Assembly: GCF_002102345.1 (NCBI RefSeq)
Contig: NZ_LQPP01000037.1
Location: forward strand, 62,001-126,000
DNA length: 64,000 bases
Source of the DNA: Mycolicibacterium peregrinum
GTDB lineage: Bacteria > Actinomycetota > Actinomycetes > Mycobacteriales > Mycobacteriaceae
Direction: 5' to 3'
A program made the position numbers and the translations under genes. Positions 32,349 to 41,690 of the stretch are shown piece after piece. Under the pieces are notes generated by a model. The model saw only the letters and a program-made list of their open reading frames with translations, was not told the origin of the DNA and did not search any database. Each line of letters starts with the position of its first letter. The first letter of the stretch is position 1.

Positions 32349-33816
32349 CTCGCTGCCGGACACCGTAGATGCGCTGCTGCGTCACCATGCGCCGTCCACC
32401 AAACCCATGGTGATCGATCCGGACACCCGCATCGGTTACGCCGAACTCGATACCAGTACCCGAGAGCTGGCGGCTGGGTTGATGGTGGCCGGGGTCGACA
32501 AGGGAACACGTGTCGGTCTGATCATGCCCAACTCCGCCGACTGGGTACGGATTGCCCTGGCGATCACCAGAATCGGAGCAATCCTCGTCCCCCTGAGCAC
32601 ACTGCTGACGGGCCGGGAACTCACAGCCCAGTTGCGGACCGCCTCCGTGCAGTACCTGATCGCCGTCGAACAGTTCCGCGGCCGCCGTTACCCGCACGGT
32701 CCGGTGCCGTCACTACGCGAGACCTGGAGCCCGGAGGACGTTCTCGCTTTCACCGGCACCGCACCGTTGCCACCGGTACGGCCCAGCGACCGACTGGTCA
32801 TCATGTTCACCTCGGGCAGCAGTGGCGCGCCGAAAGGCGTCGTCCACTCGCATGCAAACGCCTTGGCTGCGGTCCGTTCGGGGCTCGGTGCCCGGTGCAT
32901 CACCGCCGAGACCCGCCTCTACCTTCCGATGCCGTTCTTCTGGGTCGGCGGTTTCGGCGCCGGTATCCTTTCGGCGCTGGTGGCCGGGGCCACCCTGGTG
33001 ACCGAGCCAGTTCCCGGCCCCGAATCCACCCTGGAACTCCTTCAGCGTGAACGGGTTACGTTGTTCCGCGGATGGCCCGCACAGGCCGAATCGCTCGCTC
33101 GTCATCCTGCGAGCGGCGACCTATCGATGCTACGACCGGGAAGCCTGGAGGCTCTGCTCCCGGTGCATCTGCGTGCTGAGCCCGGCGCGCGGGCGTCGCT
33201 GTTTGGGATGACCGAATCGTTCGGGCCCTACTGCGGCTATCCGGCTGATGCCGACATGCCCCGTTCCGCGTGGGGCAGCTGTGGTAAACCGTTCCCGGGA
33301 ATGGACATTCGCATCGTCGACACCGCTACCGGCACAGCCCGGCCCACGGGTGTCACCGGCGAGATCCAGATCCGCGGGCGGCACATCATGCGTGGAATCT
33401 GCCGACGCAGTCGCGAGGAAGTCTTCACTCCTGACGGCTACTACCCCACCGGCGATCTGGGCTACCTCGATCGCGACGGGTTCCTGTTCTACCGCGGCCG
33501 GTCCGATGACATGTTCAAAGTCAATGGCGCCACGGTGTATCCCAGTGAAGTACAGCGGGCGCTTCTGTCTCTTCCCGGAGTCCGCGCCGCTCATGTCGTG
33601 AATGTTCCCGATGGTCAGACCAATCGGGTCGGGGCGGTACTCGTCGGCGGCGGCCTCGCGACGGATTCGCTGCACACCGCCGCACGCGACGTACTGAGTC
33701 CGTTCAAGGTGCCCACGCGGTGGCTGCTGTTGGCCGACGAAGATGCAGTGCCGCACGGAGCCACCGGGAAAGTCGACAATGCCGCACTACGCGCCATGCT
33801 CGCGACTCCGGACTAG
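32341..33816 (+). CDS. AMP-forming acyl-CoA ligase, third of three
   Basis: A 491-residue ANL ligase with FTSGSSGAPKGVVHSH, LFGMTESFGPYCGYP, YYPTGDLGYLDRDG and the catalytic Lys in GATGKVDN. ATG 32341 overlaps the previous gene by 8 nt (ATGTCTGA), the same arrangement as the ligase before it. It ends in a 4-nt convergent overlap with the TetR gene. It is closest to the second ligase (shared PFFW-GGF segment). Confidence 0.88.
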   Translation: MSDSLPDTVDALLRHHAPSTKPMVIDPDTRIGYAELDTSTRELAAGLMVAGVDKGTRVGLIMPNSADWVRIALAITRIGAILVPLSTLLTGRELTAQLRTASVQYLIAVEQFRGRRYPHGPVPSLRETWSPEDVLAFTGTAPLPPVRPSDRLVIMFTSGSSGAPKGVVHSHANALAAVRSGLGARCITAETRLYLPMPFFWVGGFGAGILSALVAGATLVTEPVPGPESTLELLQRERVTLFRGWPAQAESLARHPASGDLSMLRPGSLEALLPVHLRAEPGARASLFGMTESFGPYCGYPADADMPRSAWGSCGKPFPGMDIRIVDTATGTARPTGVTGEIQIRGRHIMRGICRRSREEVFTPDGYYPTGDLGYLDRDGFLFYRGRSDDMFKVNGATVYPSEVQRALLSLPGVRAAHVVNVPDGQTNRVGAVLVGGGLATDSLHTAARDVLSPFKVPTRWLLLADEDAVPHGATGKVDNAALRAMLATPD

Positions 33817-34412
33817 CACCGTCGCTGGTGGTCCCACGGTGCCAGCAGCAGTCGGCAGGCATACCGCACGTCGGCGACCGCGCTGTCCGTGTCGAGTTGC
33901 CCTGCAGTGGCCCAGGTCAGGATGCCGTACATGCACTGCTCGACCATTCTGGTCAGTCGATGATCCTCGGCAGTGGGTTCGGCAATCCCTGCCTCGGCCA
34001 GGATCCGTTCCCGCATGGACAGATCGGCAGGCGCATCGGCGGAGGACCGAATGGCATTGATGGAAACCAGCATTGCCCTGGCCAACGGCGGCTGCGCCAG
34101 CAACCGTTCGGCGGCGTCCCCCAGGAAGTCGCATATCGCCGCCACCGGATCGTCCGGAATACCACCGGATTCCGGCATCGACTGGATGGACGCGTTGAGC
34201 GATGCGGCATAGAGATGATGCTTGGTCGGGTAATAGCGATAGAGCGTGCCGAGAGCAACGCCCGCCTCGGCGGCGATGTCGGACATCTGCACTCGCTCGA
34301 GCCCGTGCACTGCCCCCAGCCGATCCGCGGCCTCAAGAATCGCGGCGATACGCGCCTGTTGGCGGGGCGTTGACGCCTGCCCGGGTTTCCGGGGTGTTCC
34401 GATGCGCGCCAT
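33813..34412 (-). CDS. TetR-family repressor, KstR-like
   Basis: A 199-residue TetR regulator. Its recognition helix (AGVALGTLYRYYPTKHHLY) is very like that of KstR, the steroid-catabolism repressor (VAVGTLYRYFPSKVHLL from memory). The promoter it shares with the divergent SDR carries TAGAATTGCTTCTA, close to the KstR box consensus TNNAACNNGTTNNA. It is too divergent to be called KstR itself. Probable local repressor of the 34482-36612 operon and itself, with a steroid-like or acyl-CoA ligand. Confidence 0.88.
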   Translation of the reverse strand: MARIGTPRKPGQASTPRQQARIAAILEAADRLGAVHGLERVQMSDIAAEAGVALGTLYRYYPTKHHLYAASLNASIQSMPESGGIPDDPVAAICDFLGDAAERLLAQPPLARAMLVSINAIRSSADAPADLSMRERILAEAGIAEPTAEDHRLTRMVEQCMYGILTWATAGQLDTDSAVADVRYACRLLLAPWDHQRRC

Positions 34413-34433
34413 CCGGACGAACTCCTAGCAAAA

Positions 34434-34449
34434 CTAGAATTGCTTCTAG
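34434..34449. promoter_or_regulatory. KstR-box-like palindrome CTAGAA-TTGC-TTCTAG
   Basis: A perfect 6+4+6 inverted repeat in the divergent promoter, 22 nt from the TetR start and 33 nt from the SDR start. It matches the KstR consensus except at the two inner C/G positions. Confidence 0.7.
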
Positions 34450-34451
34450 AA

Positions 34452-34467
34452 ATCAGTACGCACTGAT
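34452..34467. promoter_or_regulatory. Second palindrome ATCAGT-ACGC-ACTGAT
   Basis: A perfect 6+4+6 inverted repeat only 2 nt after the KstR-like box and 15 nt before the SDR start. It may be a second operator for a different regulator, or a hairpin in the leader. Confidence 0.4.
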
Positions 34468-34481
34468 GCTACAACAGACTG

Positions 34482-35318
34482 GTGATCGAAGAAGACTCCC
34501 CACTCGGCGCCACGGCGTTCGATGCTCAGAAGTACGGCCCTTGGGCCGTCATCACCGGCGGCTCGGAAGGGGTCGGTAGATCCTTCGCGCTAATGCTCGC
34601 TGCGGCGGGAGTGAATCTGCTGCTGGTCGCCCGCAAGCCCGGGCCGCTGGAAGAGTGCGCCGAACTCTGCCGCGCCCACGGGGTCGAGGTCCGTACCCTG
34701 AGCACTGATCTCGCGGACCCATCCTCGGCCGACGCTGTGGCAGAAGCAGTTGGGGACGTCGAGGTGGGCCTGCTGGTCCACAATGCCGGCGCGAACACCC
34801 ACAGCGCACGGTTTCTCGACGGTGACCTCGCCGCTTTTCAGCGGGTCATCGACTTGAACATCACCACTCCGCTGGCCCTGGTCCACCATTTCGGAGCGGC
34901 GATGCGCAGCCGCCGCCGCGGGGGCATCCTGCTGGTCGGATCGATGGCCGGATACCTCGGCTCGAACCGGCACACGGTGTATGGCGGCGTCAAGGCCTTC
35001 GGCAGGATCTTCGCCGAAAGCCTGTGGCTGGAACTGCGGGACGACAACGTCGACGTGCTCGAGCTCGTCCTCGGGGTGACCCGCACCCCGGCGATGGACC
35101 GGGTCGGACTCAACTTCGACATCCCCGGCATGGCGGTGTCCGAGCCTGACGACGTCGCCGCCGAAGGTCTCGCCGCGCTCGGACAGGGCCCCGTGCACGT
35201 CGTATCACAACACGCGAAAGTCGCTCATGCCCACAATGATCCGGACCGCGCCGCCGCCATCCTTCGTACCGACAAGATGATGCGGCAGCTGATGGGATCG
35301 ACAGAGGAGTCCGCATAG
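34482..35318 (+). CDS. Short-chain dehydrogenase/reductase
   Basis: A 278-residue SDR with TGGSEGVG (a variant of TGxxxGxG), HNAGAN, VGSMAG and YGGVKAF as Ser/Tyr/Lys elements. The C-terminal helix region is long. GTG 34482 begins 15 nt after the second palindrome, suggesting a short leader. Its TAG stop overlaps the GTG of the next gene by one base, so the operon SDR-F420 oxidoreductase-SnoaL is tightly coupled. Confidence 0.87.
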   Translation: MIEEDSPLGATAFDAQKYGPWAVITGGSEGVGRSFALMLAAAGVNLLLVARKPGPLEECAELCRAHGVEVRTLSTDLADPSSADAVAEAVGDVEVGLLVHNAGANTHSARFLDGDLAAFQRVIDLNITTPLALVHHFGAAMRSRRRGGILLVGSMAGYLGSNRHTVYGGVKAFGRIFAESLWLELRDDNVDVLELVLGVTRTPAMDRVGLNFDIPGMAVSEPDDVAAEGLAALGQGPVHVVSQHAKVAHAHNDPDRAAAILRTDKMMRQLMGSTEESA

Positions 35319-36145
35319 TGAAGCTCGGACTCTCCACCCCGGTCGTGATGCAACACCCCGGTGAGTTTTCCCCGTGGGAAACGACCGCCGGCCCCGACGA
35401 ATTGTCATTGATCGCCGAGAGAGCAGAAGCCCTGGGGTTCCATCACATGACCTGTGCAGAGCACACCGGCATCCCCGCCTCAGCGGCGGCGGTGCGCGGG
35501 ACGGTGTACTGGGACCCGCTGGCCACGCTGTCCTTCCTCGCCGCCAGGACTCGACGGATCCGACTGGTCACCGCCGTTGTGGTGCTTCCGTACCACCACC
35601 CGGTCGCGCTGGCCAAGAGCTACGGGACTCTCGACCGGCTCAGCGGCGGGCGAGTCGTCCTCGGCGTCGGGGTCGGATCGCTCACCGAGGAGTTCGAGTT
35701 GCTCGGTGCCCCATGGGACGGGCGTGGGGCCGCCGCCGACCGCGACATCGCCAGGCTGCGTGCGGCATGGGGACAGCCGGTGGTCGACGGGTTCGCCATC
35801 GAACCACACGCCACCAGCACCGATCTCACGGTCTGGGTGGGCGGTCGTACCAAGCGCTCGCTGCGTCGAGCCGTCGAGTTGGGCAACGGCTGGATGCCTT
35901 TCGGATTGCCGCCGGACACGATCGCCGAGTTCCTCGCGCAACGGCGGCCGCCGGCAGATTTCGATGTCGTGCTGTCCCCGGGCATGCCGCTGGACCCGCA
36001 AGGCGATCCGAACGCCACCCACGCTCGGCTGAGCCGGTTGCGTGACGTCGGCGCCACGATCGCCAACTGCACGTTGCAGGCCCGCAGCGTCGAGCATTTC
36101 TGCGATCAGCTCGAAGCCCTGCACACGATCGGTACCGGAGTATGA
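35318..36145 (+). CDS. F420-dependent LLM-class oxidoreductase
   Basis: A 275-residue luciferase-like TIM-barrel oxidoreductase. Typical blocks are AERAEALGFHHMTCAEH, TAVVVLPYHHPVALAKSYGT and GGRVVLGVGVGS. Family members use reduced or oxidised F420 for hydride transfer. GTG 35318 overlaps the SDR stop; its own TGA overlaps the next ATG. It probably reduces or oxidises the SDR product. Confidence 0.87.
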   Translation: MKLGLSTPVVMQHPGEFSPWETTAGPDELSLIAERAEALGFHHMTCAEHTGIPASAAAVRGTVYWDPLATLSFLAARTRRIRLVTAVVVLPYHHPVALAKSYGTLDRLSGGRVVLGVGVGSLTEEFELLGAPWDGRGAAADRDIARLRAAWGQPVVDGFAIEPHATSTDLTVWVGGRTKRSLRRAVELGNGWMPFGLPPDTIAEFLAQRRPPADFDVVLSPGMPLDPQGDPNATHARLSRLRDVGATIANCTLQARSVEHFCDQLEALHTIGTGV

Positions 36146-36612
36146 CCGACCCCTTCGAATCCCGGTTGCACAACCTGGAGAGACGACTGCAGGAGCTGAC
36201 CGACCAGGTCGAGGTGACGCAGCTGATCGCCTCCTACGGTCCCCTCGTCGACGCCGGCACCGCCGATGACGTCGCGGCGTTATGGAGCAAGGACGGCAGC
36301 TACGACGTCGAAGGCTGGCAGATGCGCAGCCGCGCCGACGTGGCCGCCATGGTGAACTCGGACGCGCATCAAACGCTCATCTCCCGAGGCGCCTGTCACT
36401 TTCTCGGCCCGGCTCGGGTCACCGTCGACGGCAACACCGCGGAGGCGGTGTGCGAATCACTGCTTGTGGTGCACCGCGACGGAAAGTGGTGGGTCGCACG
36501 CGCCGGTGCGAACCACTTCACGTTGCGTCGCATCGACGGGCGGTGGCAGATCGAACGCCGCACGACACGGGCACTGAACGGAAGCCCCGAGGCGCGCGAA
36601 CTGCTGCGCTAG
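36142..36612 (+). CDS. SnoaL/NTF2-like protein
   Basis: A 156-residue cone-shaped NTF2-fold protein (SnoaL-like). An N-terminal helix (LHNLERRLQELTDQ) precedes the alpha-plus-beta core (ALWSKDGSYDVEGW, GACHFLGPARVTVDG, VHRDGKWWVARAGANHF). Family members act as dehydratases, cyclases or isomerases, such as ketosteroid isomerase. It overlaps the previous gene by 4 nt (ATGA), and its stop overlaps the convergent CoA transferase by 4 nt. Confidence 0.85.
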   Translation: MTDPFESRLHNLERRLQELTDQVEVTQLIASYGPLVDAGTADDVAALWSKDGSYDVEGWQMRSRADVAAMVNSDAHQTLISRGACHFLGPARVTVDGNTAEAVCESLLVVHRDGKWWVARAGANHFTLRRIDGRWQIERRTTRALNGSPEARELLR

Positions 36613-37796
36613 ACGATCGCGTTCGCCCGGAGCTCCGCGATCTGTGTTGTGTCGTAACCGATCTCGCCCAGTACCTCATCCGTGTGCTCGCCCAGCAGCG
36701 GGGCCCGCCGGCGGATCGTGCCGGGCGTCGCCGACATCCGGAACGGGGTTTCGATGATCGGCACATCCCGGGAGGCCCCGGGAAAGGGCATCCGCTGGAG
36801 GTAACCCATGGCTCGCACATGCGGGTCATCAAGGACGTCCTGGGTGGAATGCAATGGGGCAGCAGGCATTTTCGACTTCTCCAGCAGCTCCAGCACCTGC
36901 GCCTTGGTCTTGTCGGCGCACCAGTCGGACATGATGTCGTTGAGGGTGTCGCCGTTGACCCAGCGGATGTCGTCGTTGGCGAAACGTGGATCGTCGAACA
37001 GTTCCTCGCGACCCACGAGTCGGCACCAGCGTTTGAACATGGGCTGTCCGGCGACCTGCAGCAGGATCCATTGATCGTCAGCGGTGCGATACAGGTCGCA
37101 CGGCGCGACCGACGCACCCTTGTTGCCCATCCTGGGCTTGTCGACCTGCAGCAGTTCGCGCTCGATCAAGAACGCGTTCGACAGCATCAGCGCGGTCGGT
37201 AGCAGGGCGCCCTCGACGTGCTGCCCCTCCCCCGTCTTGTCGCGGTGATACAGCGCCATCATGACGCCGATCGCCAAGGTCAGCGCGGTCCCGAAATCCG
37301 CGTAGGGCACCACTGTTCGGATCGGCAGGTCAGGCAGACCCTGCCGGTAGACCGCACCCGACATCACCTGCCCGGCCCCGTCGAAACCGATTTTGTCGCT
37401 GTACGGGCCGCCCTCGCCGTAGGCGGTGGCGCTGGCCAGGATGATGTCGGGTTTGACCGCTCTGAGCGTCTCGTAATCCAATCCGCTGGACCGCATCCCG
37501 GCCGCCGGCATGTTGACTATCACGATGTCGGCCTGCGCTACCAGGCGTCGGGTGATCTCGGCGCCCTCTGCCGTGGTGGAGTCGAGCGTCAACGACCGCT
37601 TGTTGCGGTTGCACTGCAGGAACGTGCCGCCCTCGCCGCCCTCGGTGACGGCCTGGACCCAACGGTCTTCCCCGCCTTCACGTTTCTCCACCCGCAGCAC
37701 ATCGGCGCCCATGTCGGCCAGGATCGCGCTGCACCACGGTGCGGCGATGAAGCGGCCGTAGTCGAGCACCCGTATCCCGTCGAGAACCCCTGCCAT
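36609..37796 (-). CDS. Type III CoA transferase (CaiB/BaiF family)
   Basis: A 395-residue family III CoA transferase: N-terminal GIRVLDYGRFIAAPWC, VNKRSLTLDS-like segment (NRNKRSLTLD), ASATAYGEGGPYSDK and GEGQHVEGALL. It moves CoA between acids through an aspartyl-CoA intermediate. With its upstream neighbours (GntR, acyl-CoA dehydrogenase, thiolase, SDR) it forms a minus-strand beta-oxidation operon, giving an ATP-free route of acid activation next to the AMP-forming ligases. Confidence 0.92.
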   Translation of the reverse strand: MAGVLDGIRVLDYGRFIAAPWCSAILADMGADVLRVEKREGGEDRWVQAVTEGGEGGTFLQCNRNKRSLTLDSTTAEGAEITRRLVAQADIVIVNMPAAGMRSSGLDYETLRAVKPDIILASATAYGEGGPYSDKIGFDGAGQVMSGAVYRQGLPDLPIRTVVPYADFGTALTLAIGVMMALYHRDKTGEGQHVEGALLPTALMLSNAFLIERELLQVDKPRMGNKGASVAPCDLYRTADDQWILLQVAGQPMFKRWCRLVGREELFDDPRFANDDIRWVNGDTLNDIMSDWCADKTKAQVLELLEKSKMPAAPLHSTQDVLDDPHVRAMGYLQRMPFPGASRDVPIIETPFRMSATPGTIRRRAPLLGEHTDEVLGEIGYDTTQIAELRANAIV

Positions 37797-37827
37797 CCCT
37801 GCCTACCTTCATTCGCGGGTCAAATTG

Positions 37828-38496
37828 CTACTCCAGCACGCCCAGCCGGTCGAGGTGATCGCCCAACGGCCTGGAAGCCGCACACAGGTGCTCGGCCATG
37901 GCGTCGCGGGCCGCATCCCCGTCGCGCGCCTTGAGCGCGGCCAGGATCCGGCGGTGGTCATGCGTGGACTGCTCGGGCCAGCCCTCGACCGTCGGATAGA
38001 CCGATTCCAGTGCATACCGGGTGATCTGGGACATCAGCTGCGCCAGCTTGGGCGACTCGGCCGCCCGGTTGACGCCGCGATGGAACGCGTGGTTGAGCCG
38101 GACCGCCGCCTCATGATCGTTGTCCGTGTAGGCGACCTCCAGCTCCCGCTGGATCCGGTCGAGCTCGTCGAGTTGACCGTCGGTGATCTGGCCCGCGGCG
38201 CGTGACGCCAACTGCCCGCCGATGTGGGCCTGCACCCCGGCCACGTCGTCGATGTCCCGGCGGGTGACCGGCAGCACCAGGAACCCACGCCGGGGCTGCT
38301 GCTTCAGCAGCCCCTCGGTGCGCAGGCCGAACAACGCCTCGCGCACCGGCGTCACGCTGATCCCCAGCTCGGCTGCGAGCTGTTCGAGCCGGATGTAGTT
38401 CCCCGCCGGGTACGTGCCGTCGAAGATCCGCCGTCGAATCAGCCGGGCCACATCCTCGGCCAGCTGTGGGCGCGCAGCGAAATCGGGTATGGACAC
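37828..38496 (-). CDS. GntR-family regulator (FCD subfamily)
   Basis: A 222-residue regulator with a winged helix (EQLAAELGISVTPVREALFG at about residues 38-57) and FCD domain metal ligands (LNHAFHRGV, THDHRRILAAL, AEHLCAA). It sits inside the minus-strand operon, 3 nt after the acyl-CoA dehydrogenase gene, rather than next to the operon promoter at about 41.7 kb. The ligand is probably a carboxylate. Confidence 0.9.
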   Translation of the reverse strand: MSIPDFAARPQLAEDVARLIRRRIFDGTYPAGNYIRLEQLAAELGISVTPVREALFGLRTEGLLKQQPRRGFLVLPVTRRDIDDVAGVQAHIGGQLASRAAGQITDGQLDELDRIQRELEVAYTDNDHEAAVRLNHAFHRGVNRAAESPKLAQLMSQITRYALESVYPTVEGWPEQSTHDHRRILAALKARDGDAARDAMAEHLCAASRPLGDHLDRLGVLE

Positions 38497-38499
38497 GGT

Positions 38500-39693
38500 T
38501 CAGACCCGATAGTCGGAGAGCAGCCGCTTGCTGATGATGTTCTTCTGGATCTCGCTGGTGCCCTCACCGATCAGCAGGAACGGCGCGTCGCGCATGAGCC
38601 GCTCGATCTCGTATTCCTTGGAGTATCCATAACCGCCGTGGATCCGGAAGCTCTGCTGGGTCACTTCCGAGCAGAACTCGCTGGCGAGGTATTTGGCCAT
38701 GCCGGCGGCCACGTCGTTGCGTTCACCGGAATCCTTGAGCCGGGCGGCGTTGACCATCATCAGATGCGCGGCCTCGACTTTGGTTGCCATCTCGGCCAAT
38801 TGGAACGCCACCGCCTGGTGCTCGGCGATCGGCTTGCCGAAGGTCTCCCGCTGCTGGGCGTAGCGCACCGCCAGCTCGAAGGCACGGATGCCCACTCCAC
38901 AGGCACGCGCCGACACATTCACCCGACCGACCTCGACGCCGTCCATCATCTGGAAGAAGCCCTGGCCGGTGACGCCGCCGAGAACGTCGTCGGCACTGGC
39001 CCGGTAGCCGTCGAAGATCAGCTCGGTGGTGTCGATGCCCTTGTAGCCGAGCTTGTCGAGCTTGCCCGGGATGGTCAGCCCCGGAACCACTTCGCCGAAG
39101 CCGGTGGGCTTTTCGACCAGGAAGGCCGTCAGGTTCCGGTGCGGCTTGTCGGCACCCTCATCGGTGCGCACCAGCGCGGCCACCAGAGTGGAGCTACCGC
39201 CGTTGGTCAGCCACATCTTCTGACCGTCGATCGTGTACGTGCCGTCGTCGTTCTTCTTGGCCCGGGTCCGGATGGCCGCCACGTCCGAGCCCAGTTCGGG
39301 CTCGGACATCGAGAACGCCCCGCGGGTCTCACCGATGGCCATACGCGGCAGGAACTTCTGCTTCTGGGCATCGGTTCCGTGCTGCCGGATCATGTACGCG
39401 ACGATGAAGTGGGTGTTGATCACACCGGACACGCTCATCCAGCCGCGGGCAAGTTCCTCGACGCACAACGCGTAGGTGAGCAGCGATTCCCCGAGCCCGC
39501 CGTACTCCTCGGGAATCATCAGCCCGAACAGGCCCATGTCCTTCATCTGGTCGACGATGGCCTGGGGGTAGGTGTCGGAGTGTTCCAACTCCTGGGCCGT
39601 AGGAATGACCTCTTTGTCGACGAAATGCCTCACGGTGGAGACGATCTCGGTCTGGAACTCGGTGAGTCCGAGGGTTTGTGCAAGTCTGGTCAC
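38500..39693 (-). CDS. Acyl-CoA dehydrogenase
   Basis: A 397-residue classical acyl-CoA dehydrogenase with SMSEPELGSDVAAIRT, WLTNGG, and the C-terminal GEGTSEIQKNIISKRLL that retains the catalytic-Glu position. GTG 39693 overlaps the thiolase stop by 4 nt (GTGA); the open frame continues 68 codons into the thiolase gene. It is expected to be a homotetramer forming the enoyl-CoA. Confidence 0.92.
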   Translation of the reverse strand: MTRLAQTLGLTEFQTEIVSTVRHFVDKEVIPTAQELEHSDTYPQAIVDQMKDMGLFGLMIPEEYGGLGESLLTYALCVEELARGWMSVSGVINTHFIVAYMIRQHGTDAQKQKFLPRMAIGETRGAFSMSEPELGSDVAAIRTRAKKNDDGTYTIDGQKMWLTNGGSSTLVAALVRTDEGADKPHRNLTAFLVEKPTGFGEVVPGLTIPGKLDKLGYKGIDTTELIFDGYRASADDVLGGVTGQGFFQMMDGVEVGRVNVSARACGVGIRAFELAVRYAQQRETFGKPIAEHQAVAFQLAEMATKVEAAHLMMVNAARLKDSGERNDVAAGMAKYLASEFCSEVTQQSFRIHGGYGYSKEYEIERLMRDAPFLLIGEGTSEIQKNIISKRLLSDYRV

Positions 39694-40907
39694 GGTGCCA
39701 CCCTCTCGAATACCGCGGCCAGCCCCTGGCCGCCGCCGATGCACATGGTCTCCAACCCGTAGCGGGCCTGACGCCGATCCAGTTCCCGGGCCAGCGTGGC
39801 GAGCATCCGGCCGCCGGTCGCGCCGACAGGATGTCCCAGCGAGATCCCGGACCCCCGGACGTTGGTGCGCGCGAAGTCGGACTCGCCGAACTTCCACTCC
39901 TTCATCACGGCCAGCGCCTGGGCGGCGAACGCCTCGTTCAATTCGATCAGATCGATGTCACTCAACTGCAGGTCGGCCTTGGCCAGGGCCACCTCGGTCG
40001 CCGGAACCGGCCCGATGCCCATGACATTGGGCGCGACGCCCGCTGAACCCCACGACACCATGCGCACGAGTGGCCGCAGACCGAGCTCGGCGGCCTTCTC
40101 CGGCGTGGTCACGATGCACATTGACGCGGCATCGTTCTGACCGCTGGAGTTGCCCGCGGTCACGGTGGATTCCGGATCCTGCTTGAGCAGAACGGGTTTG
40201 AGCTTGGCCAGGGCCTCGACCGTGGTGTCGGCCCGCGGGTGCTCATCGGTGTCGATGACGGTGTCGCCCTTGCGCGAACGGACCGTCACGGGAATGATCT
40301 CCTCGGCCAGCACCCCGGACTCCTGGGCCGCCACCGCACTGTGATGCGAGCGCACCGCGAGCTCGTCCTGCTCCGCACGCGTTATGCCGTATTCACGACG
40401 CAGGTTCTCCGCGGTCTCCAGCATTCCGCCCGGCACCGGGTAGAACTGCCCGCCGGCAGTGGTGCGTCCGCGTGCCAGCCCGTCGTGAATCTGCACGCCG
40501 GTTCGGGCTCCACCCCAACGCATGTCGGTCGAGTAGAACGCGACGTTGCTCATGCTCTCGGCGCCGCCCGCCACCACGAGATCGTTGTCCCCGCTGCGCA
40601 CCTGCAGGCAGGCCTGGATCACCGCTTGCAGCCCGGAGCCGCATCGGCGGTCGACCTGCATCCCTGGAACCGTCACCGGCAGGCCGGCGTCGAGCGCCAC
40701 CACGCGGCCGATTGCCGGGGCTTCACTGTTGGGATAGCAGTGGCCCAGAATCACGTCCTGCACCTGCTCCGGTGCCACATCGGTGCGTTCCAACAGTCCC
40801 TTGAGTGCGACGACGCCGAGTTCGACGGCGGTCAACGACTGGAACATGCCGCCGTAGCGGCCGATCGGAGTGCGGACCGGTTCGCAGATCACCGCGTCGC
40901 GGGTCAT
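39690..40907 (-). CDS. Acetyl-CoA acetyltransferase (thiolase, FadA-type)
   Basis: A 405-residue degradative thiolase: nucleophile Cys in DRRCGSG (near 91), NEAFAAQ, GSGISLGHPVGATG with the His, and MCIGGGQG with the second Cys. It overlaps both neighbours by 4 nt, so SDR, thiolase and dehydrogenase are co-translated. It performs the final thiolytic cleavage. Confidence 0.93.
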   Translation of the reverse strand: MTRDAVICEPVRTPIGRYGGMFQSLTAVELGVVALKGLLERTDVAPEQVQDVILGHCYPNSEAPAIGRVVALDAGLPVTVPGMQVDRRCGSGLQAVIQACLQVRSGDNDLVVAGGAESMSNVAFYSTDMRWGGARTGVQIHDGLARGRTTAGGQFYPVPGGMLETAENLRREYGITRAEQDELAVRSHHSAVAAQESGVLAEEIIPVTVRSRKGDTVIDTDEHPRADTTVEALAKLKPVLLKQDPESTVTAGNSSGQNDAASMCIVTTPEKAAELGLRPLVRMVSWGSAGVAPNVMGIGPVPATEVALAKADLQLSDIDLIELNEAFAAQALAVMKEWKFGESDFARTNVRGSGISLGHPVGATGGRMLATLARELDRRQARYGLETMCIGGGQGLAAVFERVAP

Positions 40908-41644
40908 ACGTGCCGACCCCCGGTCACCTCGAGCACGGTGCCCGTCATGTACGACGACAGATCGCTGGCCAGGAACAGCGCGACCTTGGCCACCTCGTCG
41001 GGTTCCCCGGCGCGGCCCATCGGGATCTCGGCCAGCTTTTGATCCCAGATCCGTTGCGGCATGGCCTCGGTCATCGCCGACCGGATGAGACCGGGCTGGA
41101 TCGCGTTGACCCGCACCCCCAAGTGCGCGAGCTCCTTGGCCGACGCCTTGGTCATGCCGACGATGCCGGCCTTGGCCGCCGAATAGTTGGTCTGGCCGAC
41201 GAGTCCGACCTTGCCCGAGATCGAGGACATGTTGACGATCGCGCCGTGCTTGTTCTCGCGCATGATCGCCGCAGCCGACTTGGTGCCGTTCCAGGTGCCC
41301 TTCAGGTGCACCGCGATCACCTGATCGAACTGCTCCTCGGTCATCTTGCGTAGCGTCGCGTCACGCGTGATGCCGGCGTTGTTGACCATGATGTCCAGTC
41401 CGCCGAACCGTTCGACGGCGGCCTGCACGAGGGCTTCGACCTCGGCACCCGACGTCACGTCACAACGCACCGCGGTCGCGACCTCGGGCCCGCCGAGTTC
41501 CTGGGCGGCGGCCTCGGTGGCCTCCAGGTTGACGTCGCCGAGTACCACCCGGGCGCCCTCGCCGATGAAGCGTTTCGCGATGGCCAGGCCGAGACCCTGG
41601 GCTCCGCCTGTCACCACTGCAGTCTGACCGGTCAGCAACGACAC
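40904..41644 (-). CDS. Short-chain dehydrogenase (FabG/hydroxyacyl-CoA dehydrogenase type)
   Basis: A 246-residue SDR of the FabG type with TGGAQGLG, NNAG, NMSSISG and YSAAKAG. In this operon it is placed to be the 3-hydroxyacyl-CoA dehydrogenase feeding the thiolase; no crotonase is in the same operon, so hydration may be supplied elsewhere. It is the first gene after the divergent promoter region at 41645-41758. Confidence 0.9.
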   Translation of the reverse strand: MSLLTGQTAVVTGGAQGLGLAIAKRFIGEGARVVLGDVNLEATEAAAQELGGPEVATAVRCDVTSGAEVEALVQAAVERFGGLDIMVNNAGITRDATLRKMTEEQFDQVIAVHLKGTWNGTKSAAAIMRENKHGAIVNMSSISGKVGLVGQTNYSAAKAGIVGMTKASAKELAHLGVRVNAIQPGLIRSAMTEAMPQRIWDQKLAEIPMGRAGEPDEVAKVALFLASDLSSYMTGTVLEVTGGRHV

Positions 41645-41690
41645 CTGATCACCTAACTTTCGATCGCGGGGGCTCTGTCAGCTCCAGATC

